A stretch of 33,570 nt of DNA from Bacillota bacterium (GTDB taxonomy: Bacteria > Acidobacteriota > Terriglobia > Acidiferrales > UBA7541), in contig JAIMBE010000009.1 in NCBI GenBank assembly GCA_023511565.1, positions 1 to 33,570 of the forward strand, read 5' to 3'. Below, piece after piece: positions 22,280-31,900 of this stretch (position 1 is the first letter of the stretch; each line of letters starts with the position of its first letter). Below the pieces are notes generated by a model that had not been told where the DNA came from, ran no database searches, and worked only from the letters and a program-made list of their open reading frames with translations. The position numbers were made by a program, and so were the translations under genes.

Positions 22280-24864
22280 GGGCTACCCATGCCTCCCGTT
22301 GAAGGGGTGCGTGGCGCTGGTTCTTCTCCGGGAGCTGTCGCCGCCAGGCGCGTGTACCAGGTGCGCAGGACTTCTGCGGCTGGCTTGCCCCGCGGTGTGT
22401 AGGAGAGATCCTGCGGGCCACCGCCACGCCCATGGGAAGGCCAGTTCCACCAAAACATTCCGCTCAGCCACGGCCGGGCAGTGAAGGCGCGCAGCGTGGC
22501 TTCGTAGCCGGCGGCTTGTTCTTCCATGCTGACGCTTTGCGTCCAGCTTCGCGCCCAGGTCCAGACCGTGCCACCCCGGACACTGGGGTATCCGACCTCC
22601 GTGAAGAGAATCGGCCGTTGCCAGCGCTGCTGCAGACGGGCGATTTTCTCGGCCACAGCATCGGCACGCGCTGTCAGGGCTCTGAGTTCTGCACCCGGTT
22701 CTTCGGCCAGCGGGTAGTAGTTGTTCAGGCCAATGAAATCGAGCGCGTCCCAGAAGCGCAAGGTTTCAAACTCTTCACCCCAGTTCGCCGCGTACGTCAC
22801 CGGGCCGCGGAACACACGTCGTACCGCGGCGATGATTTCGCGCCACTCCGTTTCGTGGCGGGTCATACCCCCCAGTTCGTTGCCGATGCAGAACAGATCA
22901 AAACCTTCGAGCTCGGCCACACGCGCATAGTGCAGCGCCATCCGACGGTAGCTGGCCAGCCAGGCGGCTCGACGCTCGGGATCGTCGAAGCGGATGTGGC
23001 CTGTAAACGCACCTCCGCCGACCCAGAGCTGCGGCTTCAGCATCACGCGCAGGCCCAGGCGGTGTGCCACGCGCACCAGCTGCGCCAGTTCTTCGTCGGT
23101 TTCATCTGTGCCTGTGTAGTGGATCCGCACGTCGTCGAGCGTGCGCATCCAGCCGTAGGGCACCACCGCGATGGCATTCACGCCCATCGCGCGCAGCTCC
23201 TGCAGCTGCTGTTCGGCTTCCGGAGAATCGTAGCCGCCGCGGCCGCTGCCCCAGCCCTCGTGCGAGAGGGTCATGCCGCGCAGAAAGATCGAAGCATCCC
23301 GCGGGCGGGGTGCAGGCGGGCTCATCGGATGCGAAGCGAGCAGTGCCGCCGTATGCTTCTGCCACGCTGCTTCCAGTTCCTCGGGGGATGCGGTAAGCCG
23401 TCGCGCCACTGCGGCGATCGTTCGCTCCCTATTCGGCGTACGATAGAGCGCGCGCACCGCTTCCATGCCCTGGACTGCGGCCACCGAAGCGATCCAGGCC
23501 GCGCCCAGCGGTTCGCGCACGAGCGGAGAAAGATCGCCGTCCGACGCCGGGTCCAGCAGCTCGGCCAGCGTGTAGTGGCCTTCTTCGGCAACAATTTGTG
23601 CGGCGTAGGCATCCACGGCACGCCCACGCCAACTGCCTGCCAGCCATCGGGCTGCCCAGCGACGCAACAGCGGGGCACCAGAATCGCCCCACAGATGGTT
23701 CAGTACCGCTTCAGCCTCCGCGGCGCCATCGAGGATTTCAAGGTCGGCCAGGGAAGTCGCCTGCGGATGCGGGAACGCGCGAATCGTGGTGTTCTGCACC
23801 GTAAAGTGACGATCGTCGCGCGTGGCCAGCCGCTTCGATACCGAGTCGGGATAGAACACCAGGCGGATGTGGACGTCGGCATCGGCCGCGCCTGCGCGCG
23901 ATGCCAGCGCTTTGACCAGCGCGTGGCGACGCGCAGCGAACCGCTCGATTTCCTCCGTCGGGTAGTGGCGGGCGTCGTGGAGGATTTCGTAGCCGGCGGT
24001 TTGCACGCGCGCGAATGCACGCTCGGCCCACCAGACGCGCAGCGTGTCGGCCTGCGCCAGCCCGGCGTACAGGCTGACCGCCAGCCCCAGTACCAAGCCG
24101 GCCGGCCGAAGCGGAATCGGCTGCTGATCTGGCTGTGCCCAGCAGGTCTTTCGGTTCTGCCAGGCGAGCAGGACCAGCACGGGTGCCGTCACCACCGGGA
24201 GCAGAAACGGGGTCAGCCCGAAACCACGCAGAGCGGTATTGGAGAAGCCCACCGAACCCCAGGCCAGCAGATGCGTGGCCAACAGGAAAAGCAGCGCCGC
24301 GGAAGCCCACCGCCAGCGGAGACCTGCCGAGGGCAGGGAAGCGGCGAGGGTTGCGAGCAGGTTTCTGGTGCAGCGCATCGCCGCGTACAGCAACGCCGCG
24401 CCCAGCACCAAGCCGAGCGCGCCGCGGACGTATTCGTTTGCGCTGGCGCCCGAGGTGAATCCGCGCACGAGCCAGGCCAGGGTGCCGCGATCGGCCATGG
24501 CCATGCGGTACGCCTGCCCGCCGAGGAAGAAGGCGGTCCACAACGCGGTGTAGGCCAGCCAGCCGCGGCGCCAGCTCAGCCGACGACTCCTCGCTGCCAG
24601 AACAATCCAGCCGGCCTGCAGTCCCAGTTGGAGCAGCTCACCGAACCCGGCCAGCGAAAACGGACTCGACCCCCGCGCAGCCGCAGCTGCGCGCAGCGAG
24701 AGGGTGTACGGGGTCAGATGCCAGGAGACCTCATTCGCGCCGGTGAGCGCGTACACCGGCCAGTCCACCACTACGCGGTCGAGCAACAGCGCGGTCCAGT
24801 AGCTCAGGTAGGCAATCCCCAGCCAGCCGGACAACCAGAAGAGGGTTCGAATCGCCGGGCGCAT
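22276..24864 (-). CDS. Membrane protein fused to degenerate MA-type peptidase and GH113-like glycoside hydrolase
   Basis: An 862-residue protein. The ATG at 24864 has ggagaaagag upstream; a GTG 54 bases earlier has none. Residues 1-275 hold about seven membrane helices. Residues 290-510 resemble a gluzincin/peptidase-MA domain, but the zinc-binding HExxH is missing at the expected place (AEAEAVLNHLW), so it is probably inactive. Residues 525-820 are a TIM barrel of the GH113/beta-mannanase-like type, with acid/base E663 in FCIGNELGG and nucleophile E756 in FTEVGYPS. This implies an enzyme on the membrane's outer face acting on a beta-mannan-like glycan, but the substrate is not shown. Downstream is a coupled CPBP-like protein. 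Confidence 0.78.
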   Translation of the reverse strand: MRPAIRTLFWLSGWLGIAYLSYWTALLLDRVVVDWPVYALTGANEVSWHLTPYTLSLRAAAAARGSSPFSLAGFGELLQLGLQAGWIVLAARSRRLSWRRGWLAYTALWTAFFLGGQAYRMAMADRGTLAWLVRGFTSGASANEYVRGALGLVLGAALLYAAMRCTRNLLATLAASLPSAGLRWRWASAALLFLLATHLLAWGSVGFSNTALRGFGLTPFLLPVVTAPVLVLLAWQNRKTCWAQPDQQPIPLRPAGLVLGLAVSLYAGLAQADTLRVWWAERAFARVQTAGYEILHDARHYPTEEIERFAARRHALVKALASRAGAADADVHIRLVFYPDSVSKRLATRDDRHFTVQNTTIRAFPHPQATSLADLEILDGAAEAEAVLNHLWGDSGAPLLRRWAARWLAGSWRGRAVDAYAAQIVAEEGHYTLAELLDPASDGDLSPLVREPLGAAWIASVAAVQGMEAVRALYRTPNRERTIAAVARRLTASPEELEAAWQKHTAALLASHPMSPPAPRPRDASIFLRGMTLSHEGWGSGRGGYDSPEAEQQLQELRAMGVNAIAVVPYGWMRTLDDVRIHYTGTDETDEELAQLVRVAHRLGLRVMLKPQLWVGGGAFTGHIRFDDPERRAAWLASYRRMALHYARVAELEGFDLFCIGNELGGMTRHETEWREIIAAVRRVFRGPVTYAANWGEEFETLRFWDALDFIGLNNYYPLAEEPGAELRALTARADAVAEKIARLQQRWQRPILFTEVGYPSVRGGTVWTWARSWTQSVSMEEQAAGYEATLRAFTARPWLSGMFWWNWPSHGRGGGPQDLSYTPRGKPAAEVLRTWYTRLAATAPGEEPAPRTPSTGGMGSP

Positions 24865-24920
24865 CACTCTTTCTCCATTGGATGGGACAACGCTGCGGTG
24901 CGTTTCATACGGTTCCACAG

Positions 24921-25253
24921 TTATAGCGTAGGAGTGTCGTCTGGGGTCTTTGCACGGCTTCCGGCAAGTTGGCGGAGCGCTTCGGTGGTCTCGGCCACGC
25001 CGGGAGCGGGAGCGTCCAGGTAGCTGGTTACGTCCACGTCAGGAAAGCCAAAGGTGGTGAGCCGCGCCGGCAACTGGTCGCGGATCACTTGGGCATCGGC
25101 GCGGCCAAGCGTGCTGAGGGCCGCGAACAGCAGCTCATGCAGCGAGTCAGCAAATCGATGCTCGGCCAGGATGCGGAACGCCTGTTCGCGGCGGTCACCC
25201 TGCAAGACCCCGTGGCACAGAGCGCGAAGCACCAGTTTTTCGACTTCTTGCAT
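24921..25253 (-). CDS. Hypothetical 110-residue helical protein
   Basis: A - strand frame read from an ATG at 25253, only part of a much longer open frame. The sequence is not a shadow of any + strand gene in this interval and looks like a folded protein: QEVEKLVLRALCHGVLQGDR, RILAEHRFADSLHELLFAAL, QLPARLTTFGFPDVDVTSYL. I do not recognise a family. The ribosome binding site is weak. A TACAAT with a CAGACA element 17 bases upstream (25289-25317) supplies a promoter. It ends 56 bases before the GH113 fusion gene on the same strand, suggesting cotranscription. Confidence 0.65.
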   Translation of the reverse strand: MQEVEKLVLRALCHGVLQGDRREQAFRILAEHRFADSLHELLFAALSTLGRADAQVIRDQLPARLTTFGFPDVDVTSYLDAPAPGVAETTEALRQLAGSRAKTPDDTPTL

Positions 25254-25288
25254 CTCTTGGAACGAGCTGAGCGGCCGGCCTGCAAACC

Positions 25289-25339
25289 ATTGTATCTTGT
25301 CCTCGGAGGTTTGTCTGCCGAGAACGCCCAGCGTAGAAT
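25289..25339. promoter_or_regulatory. Overlapping divergent promoters sharing one -35 core
   Basis: Rightward: TTGTCT (25311-25316), 17 bases, TAGAAT (25334-25339), for the ACT protein. Leftward: CAGACA (25317-25312), 17 bases, TACAAT (25294-25289), for the 110-residue gene. The two -35 elements overlap in the same TTGTCTG, so polymerases should exclude each other. Confidence 0.55.
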
Positions 25340-25367
25340 TCTGCAGAGAGGCGTTCCGGAGAAAACC

Positions 25368-25757
25368 ATGGCCATCGCTACGCAGTTGACCATCCAACTC
25401 CACAATCGTCCGGGCGCGCTGGCCGAGCTGTGCACGGAACTGGCCAAAGTGGCTGTGAATATCCATGCGATTCACGGCAGCGAGGTACATCCTCTGGGCG
25501 CCGTGCGCCTGCTGGTCAGCAACTTGCCGGCGGCCCGGCGCGTGCTCGAGCAGCTTGGGCTGAGCTACCTGGAAGAGAAAGTTCTGACGGCGCTGGTCCC
25601 GGACCGGCCGGGTGCACTCGGCCGGGTCACACGGAAGCTGGCCGCCGCCGGCGTGAACATTGACTACATCTATGGCAGCATCGGCCGGGGCGCCAAACGG
25701 GCCCTGCTGGTGTTGGGTGTGGCCGATGCCGAATCGAATGCCAAACTGCTGCGGTAG
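25368..25757 (+). CDS. Tandem ACT-domain protein
   Basis: A small regulatory protein of 129 residues with two ACT-type domains (about 5-65 and 71-128). Both open with the ligand-binding signature: LHNRPGALAELCTELA and VPDRPGALGRVTRKLA, and both end strand 2 near VNI. ACT domains usually bind amino acids. No catalytic domain is fused to it. The ATG at 25368 has ggag at about eight bases, and a promoter TTGTCT-17-TAGAAT lies at 25311-25339. The next gene begins 9 bases downstream. Confidence 0.88.
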   Translation: MAIATQLTIQLHNRPGALAELCTELAKVAVNIHAIHGSEVHPLGAVRLLVSNLPAARRVLEQLGLSYLEEKVLTALVPDRPGALGRVTRKLAAAGVNIDYIYGSIGRGAKRALLVLGVADAESNAKLLR

Positions 25758-25766
25758 AGGAGAGCC

Positions 25767-26669
25767 GTGTCCCGATGGCTGCACCGCTCGGTTCGGTTGC
25801 TGGTCGCCGCTCTGAGCGCTCTGGCTGCGGGTGAGCCGTCGCGGACTCCTTCTGGCGTTCCAATCGAGTTCAAGCGGCAACTGCTCGAGCAGATCAACCG
25901 CGACCGACTGCTCGCCCAGCGCCCGCCCGTGCAATTTTCGCTGGAGCTTTCCGACGCCGCCGATGCACACTGCCGCGAAATGCTGGAATCCGGCTACGTG
26001 AGCCACTGGAACCGTGCCGGCTGGAGGCCGTACCTGCGTTACGCGCAGGCCGGTATCACCGACTACACCGCGGAAAACGTGTGGGGTCTGCAGCACACCG
26101 ACTTCGATCTCTCCCTGACGCATGTGCTGGAGAACATGTTCGCCGCGCACCGCAGCTTCATGGCGGAGGTGCCGCCGAACGACGGCCATCGCCGCAGCAT
26201 TCTCGACCCCAACCACACCCATGTGGGCATTGGCGTTGCGTACGGGCCACAGGGGATGCGCTTGATCGAGGTGTTTGGCGGTCGCTACGCCGAACTCGAG
26301 CCCCTGCCCGTGCAGGTGCGGCTGCGCGATCCGGTGACGCTCCGCGGGCGCGTGCTGGCGGGCGTGCGCCTGTTGGGCATTGCTGTTTTCTATGAGCCCT
26401 TGCCCCGGCCGATGAGCCTGCTGGAACTGGCGGCCACTTCGTCGTACAGCTTGCCGGACGAAGAGCGCACCTTTTACACCTCGCTTGCGGATCGGTTGCC
26501 CAGCCGGGCCGAGCGACCCGGCATCCTGCAGTTGCCCGGCGGACGTTTCCTGTTCCCCGTGCCCTTCTGGAAGGGACGACCCGGGGTGTATACGGTCGGC
26601 GTATGGGTGACGCGAGACGGGCAGAACGGCTTTCTTGGCGCGCTCACCGCGACGTTCGTCACAGAATGA
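25767..26669 (+). CDS. Secreted CAP-domain (SCP/PR-1-like) protein
   Basis: A 300-residue protein from a GTG at 25767 with gaggag five bases upstream. A signal peptide (LHRSVRLLVAALSALAAG) is followed by a CAP domain (about 40-175): INRDRLLAQRPPVQFS, ADAHCREMLESGYVSHWN, TAENVWG, and GHRRSILDPNHTHVGIGV with the typical His and Glu. The C-terminal 120 residues are beta-rich without a named family. CAP proteins are secreted; in bacteria their role is unclear. The gene is 9 bases after the ACT protein and may share its promoter. Confidence 0.87.
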   Translation: MSRWLHRSVRLLVAALSALAAGEPSRTPSGVPIEFKRQLLEQINRDRLLAQRPPVQFSLELSDAADAHCREMLESGYVSHWNRAGWRPYLRYAQAGITDYTAENVWGLQHTDFDLSLTHVLENMFAAHRSFMAEVPPNDGHRRSILDPNHTHVGIGVAYGPQGMRLIEVFGGRYAELEPLPVQVRLRDPVTLRGRVLAGVRLLGIAVFYEPLPRPMSLLELAATSSYSLPDEERTFYTSLADRLPSRAERPGILQLPGGRFLFPVPFWKGRPGVYTVGVWVTRDGQNGFLGALTATFVTE

Positions 26670-26678
26670 AGGGTGCGG

Positions 26679-26954
26679 TCAGGGTGCCTCGTCGGCCGGT
26701 TTGGAGCGCGCCTTCTCGAGGCGGCGGGCCAGTCCGGCAGCGAGTTGTTCGCGCAGCTCCTCGTCGCAGTGGCTGACGTAGTCCAGCCAATTCAGCCCGA
26801 CCACGATCGGCCACTCCCCCTTTTGCATCACAAAGGCGAGCTGCTCGCGGGTGGAGTCTAGGATCACGTCAATCAGACGCACGTCCGGATCCACATCGCG
26901 CAGCAGCGGTGCGATGCGCTTGAGAATCTTTTCCCGGCGTTCCTCACTGAGCAT
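26679..26954 (-). CDS. Hypothetical small acidic/basic helical protein downstream of KimA
   Basis: A 91-residue helical protein (MLSEERREKILKRIAPLLR, VDVILDSTREQLAFVM after an acidic linker, ending EKARSKPADEAP). The ATG at 26954 overlaps the end of the transporter gene by 11 bases, so translation is probably coupled. The central part has WPIVVGLNWLDYVSH. No named family recognised. It could be a regulatory partner of the transporter, but the evidence is only position. Confidence 0.65.
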   Translation of the reverse strand: MLSEERREKILKRIAPLLRDVDPDVRLIDVILDSTREQLAFVMQKGEWPIVVGLNWLDYVSHCDEELREQLAAGLARRLEKARSKPADEAP

Positions 26955-28824
26955 GACGGGGTTCTCTGCCGCGGCCGGCACGCATTTCGCCGAGATGATG
27001 CGGCACGCTGGTGACCACAATCCCCGGCCGGAACAGAAGCGCGCCTTTCAGGATCAGGCTCGTCTGGTTGTGCAACAGGTTGTGCCACCAGCGCTGGGGC
27101 ACGAACTCGGGCAGCACCACGGTCACTTTGTCGTCTGTGCGCAGGTCTTCGATTTCTCCGATGAAGCGCAGCAGTGGGCGGGCCACCGACCGGTAGGGAG
27201 AATCCAGCACGATCAGGGGCACGTCTTCGACAAACTTCTTCCAGTTGTGCAGCAGCGTGTCGGTCTTTGCCTCCCCAGTGTTCACGGTAACCGCGATGAC
27301 GTCGCGCGAAATCGACTTCGCATACTCGATGGCTGTCAGCACCACACGGTTCAGGTGAATCGGTACCGGGACAATGACGGTGTGCCGGGCCACTCGAGGC
27401 TTTTCGAAGTCGGCGAGCGTCAATTCGGTTTGCAGCTCGAAATAGTGCCGCCGGGTCTTCCAGAACAGCAGCATCACCGCCGGCACGGCCACCACCACGA
27501 GCCAGGCCCCTTCTTGGAACTTCACCACTGCGATGATTAGCAGAACGAGACCCGTCGTCAGGGCCCCCAGGGCGTTCAATCCGAACCGCCACCACCGCCC
27601 GGCTTCCCGCGACTTTCGCCAGTGCACGACCAGCCCCGCCTGTGAGAGCGTAAACGAGAGAAAGACGCCGATCGCATAGAGCGGAATCAGGGCGTGCACA
27701 TTGCCGCCAAACGACCAGATCAGTGCCAGCGCCGCGGCCCCCAGCACGAGAATGCCGTTGGAAAACACCAGCCGGTCGCCCAGATTGGCCAGTTGCCGCG
27801 GGACGAAGCGATCCGCCGCCAGAATCGAAGCCAGTCGAGGAAAGCCTGCGTAGCTGGTGTTCGCCGCCAGGATCAAAATCGCCATCGTGGAGAACTGCGT
27901 CAAGTAGTAGAGAAGGCCCCAGCCGGGCACGGACTCCCCGAAGACCTGTCGGGCGATCTGGGACACAACCGTTTCGCTGCCATCCAGCTTCGGCAGGATG
28001 TGGAAGGCGGTGGCCAGATAGCTCAGCCCAAGGAACAGGCTGCCCAGGATAGCCGCCATGACGTACATCGTAATCTGGGCATTGCGGACGACTGGCTGCT
28101 GAAAAGCCTGCACCCCGTTGGAGATGGCTTCCACACCAGTCAAAGCCACACACCCGTGTGCAAAGGCGCGGCCCAACAGAAAAATCATGGCCAGTTGCGA
28201 CAGATTCAGCGCATCGCTCTGCACAGTCGCAGGAGGGGCACTGCCGGCCCCGCTCCGGTACAATCCCGCCAGAATCAGGGTATAGATGGTGACCAGAAAG
28301 GTGTACACGGGTGGCGCAAAAGCGCGGGCGGATTCCCGCGCGCCACGCAGATTGACCAGCGTCAAAATTGCGATGGCCAATGCGCCGAGCAGGGCGCGGT
28401 AGGGCAGCAACACCGGAAACGCCGAGACAATCGCCGCAACACCGGCCGCAACGCTGACCGCAACCGTCAGGATGTAATCAATCAGCAGGGCCGCCGCCGC
28501 GACCAGTCCAGCGCCCACTCCTAGATTTTCCTTCGCCACCGTGTAGGCGCCCCCTCCGGACGGGTAGGCGCGAATCAATTGCCCGTAGGAGAGGACGACA
28601 AGGGTCAGCAGAACCACGATGCAGATCGAGATCGGAAACGCGTAGTGCAGCAGTGCGGGGAACGCCATGAGCACCAGCAGGATTTCTTCGGTGGCGTAGG
28701 CGTTCGAGGAAAGGTTGTCGGAGGCAAAGACGGTGAGCGCCGCTTTCTTGGAAAGCTTTTGCTCGTGAAGTTCCGTGGTGCGGAGCGGCGAACCGAGTAA
28801 GAATCGCTTTACGCGCGGGAGCAT
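26944..28824 (-). CDS. kimA: KimA-family potassium/proton symporter (APC superfamily) with USP-like C-terminal domain
   Basis: A 626-residue transporter with about 12 membrane helices (to about residue 450) and a cytoplasmic alpha/beta domain resembling a universal stress fold (about 470-610, starting HTVIVPVPIHLNRVVL). The N-terminus (RVKRFLLGSPLRTTELHEQK) and ASDNLSSNAYATEEIL closely resemble Bacillus subtilis KimA, with residues D36 and Y43 in matching positions, and DYILT at 116-120. KimA imports K+. I chose the ATG at 28824 because it gives this numbering; a TTG at 28857 is an alternative. The specific substrate is a family inference; many APC proteins move amino acids. A sortilin-like gene lies upstream with no obvious riboswitch space. 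Confidence 0.78.
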   Translation of the reverse strand: MLPRVKRFLLGSPLRTTELHEQKLSKKAALTVFASDNLSSNAYATEEILLVLMAFPALLHYAFPISICIVVLLTLVVLSYGQLIRAYPSGGGAYTVAKENLGVGAGLVAAAALLIDYILTVAVSVAAGVAAIVSAFPVLLPYRALLGALAIAILTLVNLRGARESARAFAPPVYTFLVTIYTLILAGLYRSGAGSAPPATVQSDALNLSQLAMIFLLGRAFAHGCVALTGVEAISNGVQAFQQPVVRNAQITMYVMAAILGSLFLGLSYLATAFHILPKLDGSETVVSQIARQVFGESVPGWGLLYYLTQFSTMAILILAANTSYAGFPRLASILAADRFVPRQLANLGDRLVFSNGILVLGAAALALIWSFGGNVHALIPLYAIGVFLSFTLSQAGLVVHWRKSREAGRWWRFGLNALGALTTGLVLLIIAVVKFQEGAWLVVVAVPAVMLLFWKTRRHYFELQTELTLADFEKPRVARHTVIVPVPIHLNRVVLTAIEYAKSISRDVIAVTVNTGEAKTDTLLHNWKKFVEDVPLIVLDSPYRSVARPLLRFIGEIEDLRTDDKVTVVLPEFVPQRWWHNLLHNQTSLILKGALLFRPGIVVTSVPHHLGEMRAGRGREPRHAQ

Positions 28825-28931
28825 AGACGGCCCAGCCCGTCCCAACGAGCCGAACAAGCCGGTTTCACCCCAAATTCATCTCACGGTTAGCACAGTTTGC
28901 GTCCCGCAGCAAGCGGCGGGGCGGCGGCGGT

Positions 28932-31900
28932 TCATTCGGGCGACCCGCGGGCCACGGAGATCATTTCGATACCGGCCTGGCGCGCCGCTTCGTTCACTGC
29001 GCGGACGTCCCGGGCCGCGATTTCGCGCCAGCGCGCCAGCAGCGCGTCCAACTCGCCGCGCAGTTTGTCGAATACGGCATAGGACGGTTTCGTTGGCGCG
29101 CGGTCGGCGCTTTCCACCACGCTGGCCAGTGCCAGCAGCTTGTCATTCAGCTTGACCGGGTAGTTCAACGGATCCTGGCGCGCGACCGCGCGCACCTGAA
29201 TGAGTTCCTCCTCGACGGCTGTCATGTTCTTCTCGAGCGTTCCGATGGCGTCGAGCAGGGACGGGGGCTTCCCCACTGTGTCGGTGCGCTGCCGCAGGGC
29301 CTGGAGCTGCCGCCGCAGGTCGCGAATCTGGTTGACGGTCGTGTGCGCTTCGTTCACGGCGTCCTGAATTTTGCTGCGCAGTTCGAACTGCTTTTCCAGG
29401 TCGGCCAGGGACGTGCTCACACGCGGATCCAGTTGTACTTCGAGCGGTACGGTCTGGCTCTGTCCGTCTACGGTCAGCCGCACCTGGTAACGCCCCGGCA
29501 ACGCCAGCGGGCCGGTGTCCGGGTCACCGCCCCAGTGCACCGCGCGGGGTACCCGTACGCCGCCCTGGTGGCGCAGGTCCCAGACGAACCGGTGCATGCC
29601 CGCCTGAACCGGCAACTGCGGGTCGCGTCCACCGCCGGACGGCGGGGCTCCCTGTTCCCTGGGGGCCTCGCCGGCCCGGCCCGTGTATCTGCGAATTACC
29701 TTGCCGCTGCGGTCGAGAATTTCGAGTGCGATTTCCCCCTTCGGCTCTGATTTCAGCCAGTAGTAGAGAATCGCTCCACTGGGCGGGTTTTCGCCGGCGT
29801 TGGAGTCGCCGCCGAAGCCGCCTCCGCGGATGCGATAGGCCACCCGCGGGGTGTAGAGGTGGAAGTCTTTGGCGACGAGGCCGGGTTGGATTTGGTGCAG
29901 CGGCGTCAGATCGTCGAGAATCCAGAACGAACGGCCGTGCGTGGCCACAATCAGGTCGTCCCGCTTCACGACCAGGTCATGAATCGGTGCGGTGGGCAGG
30001 TTCAGTTGCAGCGACTGCCAGTTCGCCCCGTCGTCGAACGACACATACACGCCGGTTTCAGTGCCCGCGTAGAGCAGCCCACGGCGCTTGGGATCTTCCC
30101 GCACCGCGCGCACAAACGTGTGTTCCGGGATGCCGTTCGTGATTTTCCGCCAGGATTTGCCGTAGTCGTTGGTTTTGTAGATGTACGGCCGGTAATCGTC
30201 GAGCTCGTGCCGGTCCACGGCGATGTAGGCGGTGGCCGGGTCATGCGGAGAAACTTCCAGCAGGCTGATCAGGCTCCATTCCGGCAGATCGCGGGGCGTG
30301 ATGTTCTGCCACGTTTTGCCACCATCCCGGGTGATGTGCACCAGGCCGTCATCGGTACCGACCCAGATCGTGCCGCGTTCGTGAGGTGACTCGGCGACCG
30401 TAAAGATCGTGTTGTAGTACTCGACGCTGGTGTTGTCCTTGGTGATGGGTCCGCCCGAGGGGCCCTGCTTAGAGCGGTCGTTGCGGGTCAGGTCCGGGCT
30501 GATGGCAGTCCAGCTCATGCCTTCGTCGGTGGACAGGAACAGCACTTCGGCGGCATGGTAGAGAACGTTTGTGTCGTGGGGTGAGATCAGAATGGGCGCA
30601 GTCCACTGGAAGCGGTGCGGGAGCGCGCTGGCGCCATGGCCCATCGGGTTTTCCGGCCAGGCGGAGATCTGCTGCGCCTGCCCGGTTTTCCGCTCCCACC
30701 GGGTGATCTGCCCGCCGTAGCAGCCTGCGTAGACCCGGCTGCCGTCGGGCAGCGGGGCAATGTAACCGCTCTCGCAGCCCCCGACAGGATACCAGTTGCT
30801 GCGGTCGATTCCGCCGCGGTCGCTGCGGCTGGCGATAGCTACGGTGGTATTGTCCTGCTGAGCTCCGTAGACGTAGTAGGGGAACTGATCGTCGGTGATG
30901 ACGTGGTAGAACTGCGCGGTCGGCTGGTTGTCCTGCCGCGTCCAGGTTTGCCCGCCATTGTAGGTGATGTTGGCGCCACCGTCGTTGGCATTGATCATGC
31001 GCTGGGGATGGGTGGGATCGATCCACAGCCCGTGGTGATCGCCGTGCGGTGTGCGGATGGCCGTGAAGGTGCGGCCACCATCGGTGGAGCGGTGCAACCC
31101 GACGTTCAGCACATAGACCGTTTCGCGGTCCTGGGGGTCGGCGACAACGTGCGTGTAGTACCAGGCACGCTGGCGGAAGTTGCGGTCGTTGTTGACGAGC
31201 TGCCAGGTTTCGCCGCCGTCGTCCGAGCGGTAGAGTCCGCCGTCTTCGGCTTCGATCAACGCCCAAACCCGGTTCGGGTCGGCCCCGCTGACGCTCACAC
31301 CGATGCGGCCTAGAATCCCGCGCGGCAGGCCATTGCCTTCCAGCCGACGCCAGGTGGTGCCGCCGTCGGTGGATTTGTACAGCCCGCTGCCCGGCCCGCC
31401 GCTCGACAGGCTCCAGGGCGTCCGATGCGCTTCCCAGAGCGCTGCGAACAGGATCCGCGGGTTCGCGGGGACAAAGGCAAGATCGATCGCGCCGGTCTTT
31501 TCGTCCTTGTAGAGAACCTTCTCCCAGGTTTTACCCCCATCGGTGGTGCGGAAGACGCCGCGTTCCGGATTCGGGCCGTAGACGTGGCCCAGCGCGGCCA
31601 CGTAGGCGATATCGGGATTTTTCGGGTGCACAAGCAGCGCGCCGATGGTGCGGGTGTCTTCCAGACCGACGTGCTGCCAGGTTTTGCCCGCGTCGGTGGA
31701 CTTGTAAACGCCGTTGCCGTGGGAGATGTTGCCTCGAATGCAGGCTTCTCCGGTGCCCACGTAAATCACGTTCGGGTCTGACGGTGCGACGCCGATTGCG
31801 CCGATCGAAGCCACCGGTTGCCGGTCGAAAATCGGTGTCCAGGTGTTGCCGCCGTCCGTCGTTTTCCAGACGCCGCCCGCCACTGCGCCGAAATAGAACG

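Noticed and set aside
22432..25023. 863-residue + strand open frame
   Set aside because: Shadow of the GH113 fusion gene; Arg/Gln/Ala-rich with no domain, while the - strand has catalytic motifs and a ribosome binding site.
28825..28931. c-di-AMP riboswitch ahead of the KimA-type gene
   Set aside because: The gap of about 107 bases is too short for the known structure, and its conserved motifs were not seen.
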